NCBI GenBank assembly: GCA_964623265.1 | Contig: CAZUTK010000043.1 | Coordinates: 1 to 28,565, forward strand | Reading direction: 5' to 3' | Length of the DNA stretch: 28,565 nt | Source: CAZUTK01 sp964623265 | GTDB taxonomy: Bacteria; Electryoneota; B3-LCP | Part shown: piece after piece, positions 1 through 8,258 of the stretch | How the letters are laid out: every line of letters begins with the position of its first letter | Numbering within the stretch: the stretch's first letter is position 1 | The notes under the pieces: model-generated | Databases searched by the model: none | Told to the model about the DNA's origin: nothing | The model's input: only the letters and a program-made list of their open reading frames with translations | Position numbers and translations under genes: made by a program

Positions 1-10
1 AATGCAAATA

Positions 11-143
11 CCCAGCGCTGAAGCTCTGGGCTATTATCCGGCTACGCAGCAGCCATTTCGTGGCGTCCTGTCGGCGCTCTGTTTGTCGCCTTCCGTTCCC
101 GCCGGGGGACGGTGAGAAAATAGCCCAGCCATTTATGGCTGGG
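11..143 (+). repeat. structured dispersed repeat, copy A
   Basis: Member of a repeat family found five to six times in this window. The left end is a near-palindrome (CCCAGCGCT-GA-AGCTCTGGG, one mismatched pair) at 11-30. The right end is a perfect palindrome (CCCAGCCAT-TT-ATGGCTGGG) at 124-143. Just inside them, CTATTATC and GAAAATAG are nearly complementary, so the whole element can close into one folded unit. The centre holds GCCATTTCGTGGC and the 'cgtcctgtcgg' segment seen in the other copies. A further fragment (TTCATGGCTGGG) follows at about 170-181, right before the stop codon of the adjacent beta-barrel gene. Confidence 0.85.
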
Positions 144-186
144 CATATGAATCAGGGGCGCCCTAGCGCTTCATGGCTGGGATGAT

Positions 187-735
187 CTACTTGCCCAGAT
201 TGTATACGATGCCGGCGAAGATGCCGAAGTAGTTCAAGTCGGAAGCGACGTATTTGACTTCCGCCAAGCCGTCAATCTGGTCGGAGAGCGGCAGTTCCAC
301 GCCGCCCAGCAGGTGAAGGGCGAAATCCGTATCGGTGTCGGAGGCTTCTCCATACGGTGTGTCCACCTTCGAACTGCCGAACTGCAGCGCCGGTCCTGCG
401 CCCGCGTAGGGTTTGACGCTCCCTTCCGCCATAAAGTAGTATTTCAGCAGCACGCCGACCCCGATATCTGTGATGCTCGCGTCATAATTGCTGACGCCGG
501 TATCATAGCTCTTGCTCCAGAAGTCCACGAACGCATCGAACGCCAGTTCCGGGATGATGGTCCCGAGCTTGACCTGCAGCCCCAAGCCGAAGGTGTTGTC
601 AATGGGATCCTCCGGCATCACATAGCCCACTCGAGCTCCTATCCCTTTGAACCCGATATCCGCGGCGTGCGCGGCGGGCAATGCAGCAATGAAGCCAAGC
701 AAGGCGAGCATGAGCAGAAAACGGTTCCATTTCAT
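187..735 (-). CDS. outer-membrane beta-barrel protein (OMP_b-brl / OmpW-like)
   Basis: A 182-residue protein with a clear Sec signal peptide: MKWNR, a hydrophobic core, and a probable cleavage after AAHA near residue 24. The remainder is alternating beta-strand sequence rich in Gly and aromatic residues (GIGARVGYV, GVGVLLKYYF, PYAGAGPAL, LHLLGGVEL) and ends on a strand (FGIFAGIVYNLGK). This fits the eight-stranded OMP_b-brl superfamily of small outer-membrane proteins. The ligand or role cannot be read from the sequence. The ATG has a good ribosome site (GAAGGAG, 5 nt upstream). A sigma70-type promoter lies at 782-809. It is divergent from the capsid gene, and repeat copy A sits directly downstream. 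The family call is moderate: the fold class is clear, the subfamily is not. Confidence 0.8.
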   Translation of the reverse strand: MKWNRFLLMLALLGFIAALPAAHAADIGFKGIGARVGYVMPEDPIDNTFGLGLQVKLGTIIPELAFDAFVDFWSKSYDTGVSNYDASITDIGVGVLLKYYFMAEGSVKPYAGAGPALQFGSSKVDTPYGEASDTDTDFALHLLGGVELPLSDQIDGLAEVKYVASDLNYFGIFAGIVYNLGK

Positions 736-781
736 CGGTTCTCCTTCAACTGATTATGAATGTCGTGATTTAACTCAAGGC

Positions 782-809
782 AATATACATTTTTTCAAGG
801 AATAGTCAA
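782..809 (-). promoter_or_regulatory. sigma70-like promoter for the beta-barrel gene
   Basis: Read on the minus strand: TTGACT, a 16-nt spacer, TATATT. This is close to the consensus and about 50 nt upstream of the start codon of the 187-735 gene. It lies in an AT-rich stretch that contrasts with the GC-rich genes. Confidence 0.55.
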
Positions 810-878
810 GGGATTTCTGAGGATATTTCAGCAGCGGTTCGACGCAGCCCAGAGGGCGGATTGCAATTCATTTCTGCA

Positions 879-896
879 GCGCAGCGGTCGCTGCGC
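879..896 (+). other. hairpin in the leader of the capsid gene
   Basis: A perfect 7-bp stem, GCGCAGC-GGTC-GCTGCGC, lies 27 nt upstream of the capsid start codon and 15 nt before its Shine-Dalgarno. There is no T-tract, so it is not a terminator. It may stabilise the transcript or expose the ribosome site. Function is inferred only from position. Confidence 0.45.
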
Positions 897-923
897 GGTG
901 CGAATTCAACCAAGGAGGTCATC

Positions 924-1997
924 ATGAGTCTGGATTTTTCTCAAGCCGAAACCCTGAAGCAGACCATCGTGCGGCATTCGCGCGCGGGGGATCTGTCGCT
1001 TTACGCGGAAGCTCAGCAGCGAGGCATGACGCTTTCGGAGCTGCTGGAAGAGCTGGATCCCACGCCGCGGGATTTCGGCGCGAAACCCGGTTATCCCGAC
1101 GCCTTCGAACGGCAGATGCTGGTGCTGGGATTGGCGGGGTCGGGACGGCGCGCCGTCACGGTGGAAGATTTCTATTTGGGCGGCGGGCTGATTCTGCTGC
1201 CGGAATACATCCAGCGGGAGATCGAACGCGGATACAGCATGGTGCAGGATCCGCGCGAACTGCTGGCGGCATCCGTGCCGGTCAACGGTCCGTCCATCAA
1301 GCCGATTTACATCCGGATGGACAACGCGAAAGAGAGCTTCGCGAAACGTTCTGACGGAGCGGCCTACCCGTCGGTGCAGCTTCTCTACCGCGAGAAGGAT
1401 GCAGACATCCAAGACAAGGGCAGACGCTTCGATTTTTCCTACCGGGTCATCCGCGGCCAGAGGCTGGACGAATTCCGCGTCTTCCTCTGGTGGATCGGCG
1501 CGCAGCTGGCGTACGACGAAATTGACGAAATTTACGACGTGATCGTCAACGGCGACGGCACCAGCCCGGGAGCTGCAAACGTCTTCAGCGGTACGGCCGG
1601 CACCTGGGCGTATTCCGATATGGTGCACCTGGCGATCTCCTTCGACGTGCCGTCGCAGATGACGCACGTGCTGGGCACCAAGGCGGACGTGGAGAAGATT
1701 CTGAACTTTTCGCAGTATCAGGATCCGGACACCTGGCACGCCGCGGAACTCTTCCGGCGCGAAGGGCGCTACCAGGGGCTCCTGCCGATGAACGCCAAAC
1801 TGGTGGTGTCGCCCAACGCCACGGCGACGAAGTTCGCGGCTCTGGACAAGCGTTTCGCCATCCGCGAATCGGTGGCGCAGCCGCTGATGATCGAAGCCGA
1901 GAAGGTCATTTCGCAGAAGCTGGAATCGGCGGTGATTTCGAAAGAATCGGTGTACACCATCATGGTGGACGACGCCATCAAGGTGTCGGATTACTAA
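924..1997 (+). CDS. phage major capsid protein, HK97-fold-like
   Basis: A 357-residue protein with features of HK97-type major capsid proteins. It has a polar helical N-terminal arm (about 1-60), then YLGGGLILLPEYIQREI near 84-100. An extended E-loop-like section lies near 130-185. A long helix (FRVFLWWIGAQLAYDEIDEIYDVIVNG, about 184-210) leads into an NGDG turn. The C-terminus is typical of the family (FAIRES, MIEAEKVISQKLESAVIS, then YTIMVDDAIKVSDY). Its role would be to form the icosahedral shell. The start at 924 is chosen because AAGGAGGT lies 5 nt upstream; an in-frame ATG at 861 has no ribosome site. No portal or prohead protease lies next to it. The residues cannot tell a functional capsid from a domesticated one. 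An encapsulin is possible, but terminase genes in the same window favour a phage or gene-transfer-agent capsid. Confidence 0.75.
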   Translation: MSLDFSQAETLKQTIVRHSRAGDLSLYAEAQQRGMTLSELLEELDPTPRDFGAKPGYPDAFERQMLVLGLAGSGRRAVTVEDFYLGGGLILLPEYIQREIERGYSMVQDPRELLAASVPVNGPSIKPIYIRMDNAKESFAKRSDGAAYPSVQLLYREKDADIQDKGRRFDFSYRVIRGQRLDEFRVFLWWIGAQLAYDEIDEIYDVIVNGDGTSPGAANVFSGTAGTWAYSDMVHLAISFDVPSQMTHVLGTKADVEKILNFSQYQDPDTWHAAELFRREGRYQGLLPMNAKLVVSPNATATKFAALDKRFAIRESVAQPLMIEAEKVISQKLESAVISKESVYTIMVDDAIKVSDY

Positions 1998-2011
1998 GAT
2001 GAGGTGCAGCT

Positions 2012-2040
2012 GGGGAGCGGGAATATGACCCCCGCTCCCC
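2012..2040. terminator. hairpin between convergent capsid and helicase genes
   Basis: A perfect 10-bp GC-rich stem, GGGGAGCGGG / CCCGCTCCCC, with a 9-nt loop lies 14 nt after the capsid stop. It has no U-tract on either strand, so it is at best a weak or Rho-assisted bidirectional terminator, or a 3'-end stabiliser. Confidence 0.5.
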
Positions 2041-2091
2041 CTAAAACGGGGTTGTCAAACAGCTGGAAGACTTAGTCGAGAAAAAATAAGT

Positions 2092-5000
2092 TTAAAGAAG
2101 TCTAATTCGCCTGTTTTTGGCTTTGTATTTTTCAATAGAACCTTGTTCTTCGAGAGTTTTGAGAGAGCGCATGACACGTCCCTCAAAGGTTTTTCGAGGA
2201 TTTCCACGGGTTAAGACACCAAGCTCTTTGAGAACACGAGATGTCATTGAATTCAAAGTACAAGACCGGTTCGGGCATTTTGACAGTGCATTGAGAATAG
2301 CATTCTGAATTTCTGTTGCGGTGATCTTTTCTGGACGACGCCCTTTCGCTCCCAGATCATTTATCGTTTTGTTAAACGATTTATCGTTATAAAAAAGATC
2401 TTCTGCTATTTCTGCTTCTTCACTATTTCTGAGTTTCGCAACATCCTGTTTATTAGGAGCGCTTTGCTTCTTCGCGTTATGATCGCAATATTTGTGTTCC
2501 GAGCGTGATTTAGGGAAAATGCCTCGCTTTTCAAGCATGGACCACAGTGGTCGAAGCGCATTTTCTCTATCTATGTAGAAAGCGGACTCTCGCACACGAA
2601 AGAACTCCCATCCACAACGTTCGAGTTGCCGTTGGCGTTGCATGTCTTCTTCGTAGCGGTCGGCTCCATGCCATTGGTCACCATCGCATTCGACTGCCAG
2701 TCTCACCTGACCGCCATCAACAACGAGGTCAATGCTTTTTTCAGCCACTTTAAATTGAGGGATAACAAAAAAGCCTCTGCGGACTAGTTCAAGGGCTACA
2801 TCTACTTCGAACCAGCTGTCAAACGGACTGGGGGGCTTCAATTTACTGCGATTATCTTCTTTTGCATGCCTCTCTAAATCATCCTTTTCAATTCCGGAAA
2901 TTTGTTGTTGTGCAGGATTTTCGAAATGCGCCAGTAGCTTTCGCCGCAGACATTCTTCGTTGAGATCATTGCAAGTGACAGAGTGAAAGAGTATCATTTG
3001 ATCGCGGGCTCGGCTGGCCGCGACGTTGAAGCGCCGCTCGTCCGCAGCCTTTGTGAGGGGGCCGATTCTCTCATTGCTGGCGGCAACGAGCGATAAAAAC
3101 ATGATATCGCGTTCATCGCCTTGAAAACTGTAGGGGTTGCCGCAGACCAAGCGGCGTCGATCCATTTCCTCAGCTCCCAGTCGTTCGAGCAACAAGTTCT
3201 CAATAAGAGCCGCTTGGGCTTCCCCCTGAAGCACCACTACGCCCATCGTCTTGCCGTCATACCGGTGGTCACCGCACAGTTCGGCGATCTTTTGGGCAAC
3301 GGCTTCGGCTTCCGGACGATTAATTACTCTGTTGCCTAAACCTTCACGATATCCGCCGTTCTCATAAATATGTTCCAATGGGGGCAGCCGATCCTGGCCA
3401 TACTGCCTCAAGGGAATCAAGGGCGTATCCGAATAGCAAAGTCCGTTGCTGAAACGGATGATTTCCGGCATGCAACGGAAATGCTCGCGCAGCGTGATCC
3501 GTCGGGTGCCGTACCGAAGTTTCCCGTGATCGAACAGGCTGCTCTCAATATCGAATGACGACTTGTAGTCGAAGTCATATAGAAATTCTTCCATCAGGCG
3601 ATGCACCGAATCTCGGGACAAACCTACGGCTTCCGGACTGATCTGCTTGTCATCCCCAACGATCAATATCTTCTTTCCGAGATAAAACAAGGGAAGCGCT
3701 TCGAGACCGCATTGCGAAGCCTCGTCAACGATGATCACATCGAACATTTCGGGCGCAGGAGACACCGTATCCCAAACGCGATGCAGGGGCATAACCCATG
3801 CAGGGACGGCTTCGCGGCATTGATCGAGATGTTCTTGAGCCACGCGACGATGATGCGGCGCGTGTTTCCCCGTTCCCTTGCCAAGCTTCCGCATGGACTG
3901 TTGCCAGGCTTCCATGTGGCGGCGATGGTCTTCCTTGAGCCGCGAGAAACAGAACGACCAGGCGTGAAGGGAAGCAAGTTTCGCGATAATGCTGTTGATT
4001 TCGTCTTCGATCTGTTTAGCTCGTTTGGCGAGCGCCGGAACGTCTTCCTGCCGAATGTAATCCTCGATCCAGCACCGCGCCTGCGCCCAATGCCAAGCGT
4101 CTCGAATGCGCTGGATCCGTCCCTCCCAATAAAGCTCGTTGCAGGTTTGTTCCAAGGAATTCGCGAACTGCGGAAGCAAGCGGCGCTGTTTCGAGAGGTC
4201 TCCGTCCACCTTCTGAAGGTCCTGACGCTGTTTCTCCAAATCCTGAATCATATTCACGCACTGCGCGAATTGATCCGCTTCGCGGCTGCGAATGGCGTTC
4301 AACAAGTCGTTTGTCACCGGATGTACGCCGCCTTTGGCGTCCATTCGAGAAACCTCAGCCTCAACGCCTTGGATTTCATCGGCGGCGCGCTGTTTACGGA
4401 TACGAGCCAATGCAAGGCAACAAGAAGCGATAATCCTTTCAACTTGGGATTCGTCGGACCAGATGGGTTCGCTTATGTCCGGACATTTGCTGATCGCTTT
4501 CCGGCATTCTTCGATGAATGCTTTAAGCGCCAGGGCGCTTTCGAGCGCACCGCACAATGACTTGAGAGCCGTCAGCTGGAGAGTACAAGGCCCTTCGATC
4601 TTCTCACTTCGCCCTTTCCAGAAATCCCATGCTTTTTCGCATTCAATACGAACCTGCAACGCATCGGCAAGATTTGCGAAATGCTCGACGGTTGTGCATG
4701 GGTGTCCGTTAATCTTCACATCTTTGATGACGTACAAACGATCTTTCACCAGTTTGGGCCGAAATGCCCACCAACCCAGTTTCCCGCCATTCTCCATATG
4801 CTCTATAAGTTTGCCGGCATCTTCATACAACGACCTGATATCGGTATTGTCCGGAAATTCGATTCGGGTCTCGTCCGCAACCGAAACGACATGTTCGACT
4901 GACGCAATAACCTCACTCGTTACATGAAGTAGTTCATGCCAAAGGGCAGAATTGCCGCTCAGAATATCGCGCAAAGCATCGTTCATCCAGGAATAAGGCG

Positions 5001-6957
5001 TTGCGAGAAGTCTCTTTTTCTTATCCTGAAGAGTTGAGAAAGCGTCACGAATTGCCTCGATGGCTGTAGGCTTGTTTTTTGCCAACAGACCCGCAAACCT
5101 TTCATCAGCCCCGCGTGCCGCGTTTTGTTCTTCTTCAGTTGCGCTTCTTTCCTCCCGCACGAGATTGGCAAAACGCTCAAGGGGTGGCAACTTTTTGGGC
5201 CATGCAAGGCCCAATTCACGGCGCTTCTCCGGCGTGAATCGGCGTAGGTTTGTAAGAATGCCAAGCCAATCGTGTTCGGAAATTGGACAAGTCTTGTCAA
5301 TTGGCACTGCATCTGTAAACCAATCGTACTGAGCTCGATCTCGGTTCACCGCTTCAGCGATTCTTGCCGCCGTCCCTTGATAGGCTCCCTCCGAAATGGA
5401 CTGCGTATTCGTTTCGGATTCTCGGATGGAGCGGAGCTGCTGTGCAACCTTAACCTTCTCCTCGCGGAGGTTTCGTAGATTTTCTTCAAATACTACGCGC
5501 TCCTTTTTGGCGCGATTCTCGTTCCATTCCTCATTTTTACGGAGGATGCCGCCAACACTGGATTCAAGGAAGCGGAGTTCTTCAAGTCCGTGGCCAAGCA
5601 GATTGATGCAGAGAGAGCGCAACTCGTCAGGCACCAGTCCTTCAAGAACTTTAAGCGCACGCGGCGTTTTCGCTGTGATGAGGATTCGCTGACCTGTGGC
5701 GAGCAGATGACAAATCAGATTTGCGATGGTGTGAGATTTACCGGTGCCGGGCGGTCCTTGTACGAGCACACCGTTTGCCCTTCGAATCATATCAACTATG
5801 CGGCGTTGCTCATCGTTTGATGGTTTGGGGAAGAATATTTCACCGTTGAATGCAACGTTCGCATCTCCCGGCGCATTGGGTGGCGCGGGGTCATCATTCA
5901 TTTTAATTTCTGCGAGGTCCGCAAATTCACCGGGAATGTCTTCGACATGCTTGGCATGCTCAATCTGTTCCTTGATCCGATTCAAGATTTCGGTAAGACT
6001 TTTGGCGGAACGCTTTCGCAGGATCAAAGCTGGAGCGTATGTCACGATTGGCTTGGTCGAAATATGGATGTTTTTCTCCGGTGAATCGTAATATTCGCCT
6101 AACGGATTGATCGAATGCACCAAGGATCGAAGGACATCTTCTACACATTCCTTTTCCCAAGGATCGTCTTTGGCTTTTGCCAGCGAAGACTTCGCGGATT
6201 CTTCTGCGCGCGCAGGCTGAATCTCGATGTCCAGCATGTCGAGTTCAGGGCGCAGCTTTGCGCCTTCTGGGTGGGGATGAACGGTAAACTTTCCCAGTCG
6301 GGCTTCGAATTCGAGAATGGCGTCGGCGACGATTAAATGGCGCCGGATGCGCTGTCCTGTGGGCGTTTGCCAAGTCAGCAAGCCCAACCCGATCACGAGT
6401 TCGTATTCTTCACCGAGCCGTAGTTGAGCTTGATAGATGCCGAAGAGATCGGAATAGACCTTATGCACTTTCTCCCATGCATTATGCTCTTCCTTCCACG
6501 GCAGCCATTTGTCTTTGACATACCGATCCCATACCTGCTGAATTTCACGATGATCCGCAAGGTATTCTGTGTGCAGGATGGTTTCCGGCTGACTCGACCC
6601 TTCGCTTTTGTTCGGGTTCGCGTTTTGCCGGGTAATCTCCGGAAGAAGTACTGGCAGATCATTCTTGTTTTGGAGCGATTGCTGGTTCACCCAATCTTCG
6701 CAGCGACCGGGAACGGCGGGAGTTTCCGGTTCCCGCCGATTCTGCACTTCCAGCCAGACATCCGATTCAAATTCATCATTGCGCCCCCACGCTAGTGTGA
6801 AACAACCTTTTTCGTTGGGAATGTCTGAAAACATCAGAAACTTCTCATACTGTTCAATATCGTAGATCAACTTCGTACTGAGAGATGTCACTTTCAGAAG
6901 ATACTCGATCAAGCGAATCGCCTTATTATTTTCCTCAGGAAACTTTGAAGAATTCAT
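2092..6957 (-). CDS. SF1 helicase-nuclease, DNA2/NAM7-like with Vsr/DUF559-type nuclease, antiphage-type
   Basis: A 1621-residue multidomain protein. An unassigned N-terminal region (1-395) precedes a Walker A, GPPGTGKS (about 401-408). A long coiled-coil-rich insertion follows. Walker B IIVDEASQ lies near 1075, then GDDKQISP. Motif V (QGDERDI) and motif VI (RRFNVAASRARDQM) complete an SF1 helicase core. A PD-(D/E)XK-like nuclease lies near 1360-1470 (SIDLVVDGGQ, then AVECDGDQWHG), resembling Vsr/DUF559/MTES_1575 domains. A winged-helix-like tail occupies the last 100 residues. Single-gene helicase-Vsr fusions are known defence proteins (for example the Hhe type), so defence against foreign DNA is inferred. 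ATG 6957 is preferred over TTG 6969 because GGAG lies 6 nt before it. The gene is visibly more AT-rich than its neighbours, has its own promoter, and separates the capsid gene from the next structural gene, all signs of transfer. Confidence 0.85.
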   Translation of the reverse strand: MNSSKFPEENNKAIRLIEYLLKVTSLSTKLIYDIEQYEKFLMFSDIPNEKGCFTLAWGRNDEFESDVWLEVQNRREPETPAVPGRCEDWVNQQSLQNKNDLPVLLPEITRQNANPNKSEGSSQPETILHTEYLADHREIQQVWDRYVKDKWLPWKEEHNAWEKVHKVYSDLFGIYQAQLRLGEEYELVIGLGLLTWQTPTGQRIRRHLIVADAILEFEARLGKFTVHPHPEGAKLRPELDMLDIEIQPARAEESAKSSLAKAKDDPWEKECVEDVLRSLVHSINPLGEYYDSPEKNIHISTKPIVTYAPALILRKRSAKSLTEILNRIKEQIEHAKHVEDIPGEFADLAEIKMNDDPAPPNAPGDANVAFNGEIFFPKPSNDEQRRIVDMIRRANGVLVQGPPGTGKSHTIANLICHLLATGQRILITAKTPRALKVLEGLVPDELRSLCINLLGHGLEELRFLESSVGGILRKNEEWNENRAKKERVVFEENLRNLREEKVKVAQQLRSIRESETNTQSISEGAYQGTAARIAEAVNRDRAQYDWFTDAVPIDKTCPISEHDWLGILTNLRRFTPEKRRELGLAWPKKLPPLERFANLVREERSATEEEQNAARGADERFAGLLAKNKPTAIEAIRDAFSTLQDKKKRLLATPYSWMNDALRDILSGNSALWHELLHVTSEVIASVEHVVSVADETRIEFPDNTDIRSLYEDAGKLIEHMENGGKLGWWAFRPKLVKDRLYVIKDVKINGHPCTTVEHFANLADALQVRIECEKAWDFWKGRSEKIEGPCTLQLTALKSLCGALESALALKAFIEECRKAISKCPDISEPIWSDESQVERIIASCCLALARIRKQRAADEIQGVEAEVSRMDAKGGVHPVTNDLLNAIRSREADQFAQCVNMIQDLEKQRQDLQKVDGDLSKQRRLLPQFANSLEQTCNELYWEGRIQRIRDAWHWAQARCWIEDYIRQEDVPALAKRAKQIEDEINSIIAKLASLHAWSFCFSRLKEDHRRHMEAWQQSMRKLGKGTGKHAPHHRRVAQEHLDQCREAVPAWVMPLHRVWDTVSPAPEMFDVIIVDEASQCGLEALPLFYLGKKILIVGDDKQISPEAVGLSRDSVHRLMEEFLYDFDYKSSFDIESSLFDHGKLRYGTRRITLREHFRCMPEIIRFSNGLCYSDTPLIPLRQYGQDRLPPLEHIYENGGYREGLGNRVINRPEAEAVAQKIAELCGDHRYDGKTMGVVVLQGEAQAALIENLLLERLGAEEMDRRRLVCGNPYSFQGDERDIMFLSLVAASNERIGPLTKAADERRFNVAASRARDQMILFHSVTCNDLNEECLRRKLLAHFENPAQQQISGIEKDDLERHAKEDNRSKLKPPSPFDSWFEVDVALELVRRGFFVIPQFKVAEKSIDLVVDGGQVRLAVECDGDQWHGADRYEEDMQRQRQLERCGWEFFRVRESAFYIDRENALRPLWSMLEKRGIFPKSRSEHKYCDHNAKKQSAPNKQDVAKLRNSEEAEIAEDLFYNDKSFNKTINDLGAKGRRPEKITATEIQNAILNALSKCPNRSCTLNSMTSRVLKELGVLTRGNPRKTFEGRVMRSLKTLEEQGSIEKYKAKNRRIRLL

Positions 6958-6973
6958 CTTTTTCTCCAATGAT

Positions 6974-6986
6974 GATTGTCACAATC
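6974..6986 (-). promoter_or_regulatory. palindrome in helicase 5' leader (possible operator)
   Basis: GATTGT-C-ACAATC is a perfect 6-bp inverted repeat 16 nt upstream of the helicase start codon, between the candidate promoter and the ribosome site. Such positions often hold repressor operators or short leader hairpins. No regulator gene is adjacent. Confidence 0.35.
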
Positions 6987-7037
6987 ACCGGCTTCTTTTA
7001 TAATCACTAAGTTTCCAAACTGGGTGGTAGCTTTTAT

Positions 7038-7066
7038 AATTTACTTTTTTTCTTATTCCGAATCAA
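7038..7066 (-). promoter_or_regulatory. candidate promoter of the helicase-nuclease gene
   Basis: On the minus strand: TTGATT, a 17-nt spacer, TAAATT, within an AT-rich block (6996-7105) that stands out from the surroundings. The same block contains CTTTTATAAT twice (7000 and 7031 regions), which could be alternative -10 sites or a binding-site repeat. It would drive the helicase independently of the plus-strand phage-like genes. Confidence 0.4.
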
Positions 7067-7122
7067 GTAAAAAATATCTCTATAGAATAAAATTCTTTTA
7101 TTCACAATCCTCGGAGCCCCTT

Positions 7123-7494
7123 ATGCCCTTGAACCCCACTGAAAACTACCTGCGCGACCGCCGCGACCACGTCCTGCTGAACTTCGCGGGAACGCTGGGC
7201 ACCAGCTCCCGCTACCTGACCGGAGCGGGCAACTACGCCGGCGACGGTTATCCTATGCCGGCTCCCGGCAAAGCCGTCCGGCTCTTCGTCTATGACGGCG
7301 CCAATGTCCGCACCACCGCCATTCCCACCAGCTTCAATCAGGGCGACCGCCTCTGCCTGATCGCCCAGTATGACGCCCCCTGGTTCCAGGTGACCCTGCG
7401 CGTCAACAATCAGGATACCGGCACCTACGTCAATCAGGTGGCGGCCAACGCCAACGTGCAGGCTTCCCTGCTGGTGCAGCTGGCGATCTACTGA
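7123..7494 (+). CDS. small beta-rich phage-like structural protein, function unknown
   Basis: A 123-residue protein. It opens with PTENYLRDRRDHVLLNFAG and then becomes Gly/Thr/Asn-rich beta sequence (SSRYLTGAGNYAGDGYPMP, VRLFVYDGANVRTT, LCLIAQYDAPWFQVTLRVNN, ASLLVQLAIY). It has no signal peptide, membrane segment or catalytic motif. It resembles the beta-sandwich or fibre-tip modules common among phage head and tail accessory proteins, but no family is recognised with confidence. ATG 7123 is chosen for the GGAG about 7 nt upstream; the longer frame from 6976 runs through AT-rich non-coding sequence. It lies 92 nt before the decoration-like gene on the same strand, so the two may be one transcript. 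Confidence 0.6.
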   Translation: MPLNPTENYLRDRRDHVLLNFAGTLGTSSRYLTGAGNYAGDGYPMPAPGKAVRLFVYDGANVRTTAIPTSFNQGDRLCLIAQYDAPWFQVTLRVNNQDTGTYVNQVAANANVQASLLVQLAIY

Positions 7495-7538
7495 AATTGC
7501 TGCGGTGACCCGCGCGCGGCGCCGCTCAGATGCTCATC

Positions 7539-7558
7539 GCGGAAGGGAAGCCTTCCGC
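7539..7558 (+). other. perfect hairpin between two structural genes
   Basis: GCGGAAGG-GAAG-CCTTCCGC forms an 8-bp stem with a GNRA-like tetraloop (GAAG is close to that class) in the gap between the 7123 and 7586 genes. It has no U-tract. It may be a processing or stability element that lets the downstream, very strong ribosome site (AAAGGAGGT) work independently. Confidence 0.45.
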
Positions 7559-7585
7559 TGTAACTATCATTCGAAAGGAGGTATT

Positions 7586-8026
7586 ATGTCCAGTCCATTT
7601 ACCATTGACAACCAGGGCGTGGGGATGTATCCCGCGCTCACCATGAAGGTGGACACCACCGCCAACAAAGACTTCACTCAGACCGACCTGGACGCCAATC
7701 TGACCGCCTGCACGTTATCGGGGAACAATCAAGTCGGGACGGGGTCCGCCGGGGACCGGCTCTTCGGCAAAGTGGTGGCGGTCTCCGCGGAGCTGACTTC
7801 GGGGGGGATCCCTGAGACCTGCACGGTGCAGGCGACCGGCGTGGCGCGTTTCAAGTACAACACCGGAGCGGCTCCGGCGGTGAACCAGATGGTGGAAGTG
7901 GACGGAGCGGGCAAGGTACGCGTGGCATCCGCGATCGCCGATGTGCCGGCAGGCGGCTTGAAGCACCGCGGAATCGTCATCGCCAAGGACACCGGCAACG
8001 AGACGGTGGACGTCTGGCTGGGGTGA
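7586..8026 (+). CDS. capsid decoration / cement-like protein (DUF2190-like)
   Basis: A 146-residue Gly/Ala/Val-rich beta protein without signal peptide. After MSSPFTIDNQGVGMYPALT comes a KVDTTANKDFTQTDL segment, then a barrel-like part (GDRLFGKVVAVSAEL, CTVQATGVARFKY, NQMVEVDGAGKVRVAS, HRGIVIAKDTGNETVDVWL). The pattern of short strands with G-x-V and V-D-G-x-G-K-V turns resembles the DUF2190/gp8-type decoration proteins that sit next to major capsid genes in siphoviruses and gene-transfer agents. The start is fixed by AAAGGAGGT 5 nt upstream. In phage genomes this gene normally touches the capsid gene. Here it is 5.6 kb away, with the helicase in between. The assignment rests on pattern and context, not on a diagnostic motif. 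Confidence 0.55.
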   Translation: MSSPFTIDNQGVGMYPALTMKVDTTANKDFTQTDLDANLTACTLSGNNQVGTGSAGDRLFGKVVAVSAELTSGGIPETCTVQATGVARFKYNTGAAPAVNQMVEVDGAGKVRVASAIADVPAGGLKHRGIVIAKDTGNETVDVWLG

Positions 8027-8040
8027 GATCCCGCCGCACG

Positions 8041-8067
8041 CAGGGGCGATTCATCGAGTCGCCCCTG
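8041..8067 (+). terminator. hairpin downstream of the decoration-like gene
   Basis: CAGGGGCGA / TCGCCCCTG, a perfect 9-bp stem with a 9-nt loop, begins 15 nt after the stop codon. There is no T-run after it. A weak terminator or 3'-stabilising structure is the likely role. Repeat copy B begins 24 nt later. Confidence 0.5.
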
Positions 8068-8090
8068 CGATAGAAGCTGACAAAATGAAA

Positions 8091-8258
8091 CCCAGAGCTG
8101 AAGCTCTGGGCTATTATCCGGCGTCCTGTCGGACGCTTTGCACCCCGTCGTTCGTCCCACCTGTTTACTACGTAGGTCGGATTCACCGAATTCGACACAT
8201 GCTGGTTTCTTCCCACCTCGGGGACGATGAGACAATAGCCCAGCCATTGATGGCTGGG
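8091..8258 (+). repeat. structured dispersed repeat, copy B
   Basis: The left palindrome CCCAGAGCT-GA-AGCTCTGGG (8091-8110) differs from copy C by a compensated base pair. The right palindrome is CCCAGCCAT-TG-ATGGCTGGG (8239-8258). Internal parts include 'gcgtcctgtcggacgc' (a hairpin) and 'gtaggtcggattc' with a degraded partner. The 'ggggacgatgaga' segment before the right end is shared with all other copies. It fills most of the gap between the decoration-like and connector-like genes. Confidence 0.9.

Noticed and set aside
906..1739. A 277-codon frame antisense to the capsid gene
   Set aside because: No ribosome site, and the plus-strand frame has capsid features plus a near-perfect Shine-Dalgarno.
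1998..7122. Target-site duplication flanking the helicase insertion
   Set aside because: Only short matches (TAAGTTT, CAAAC.nGG) were found near the two edges, which is no better than chance in AT-rich DNA.
7505..7585. Longer N-terminus for the decoration-like protein
   Set aside because: The upstream codons pass through a perfect hairpin, while ATG 7586 has AAAGGAGGT right before it.
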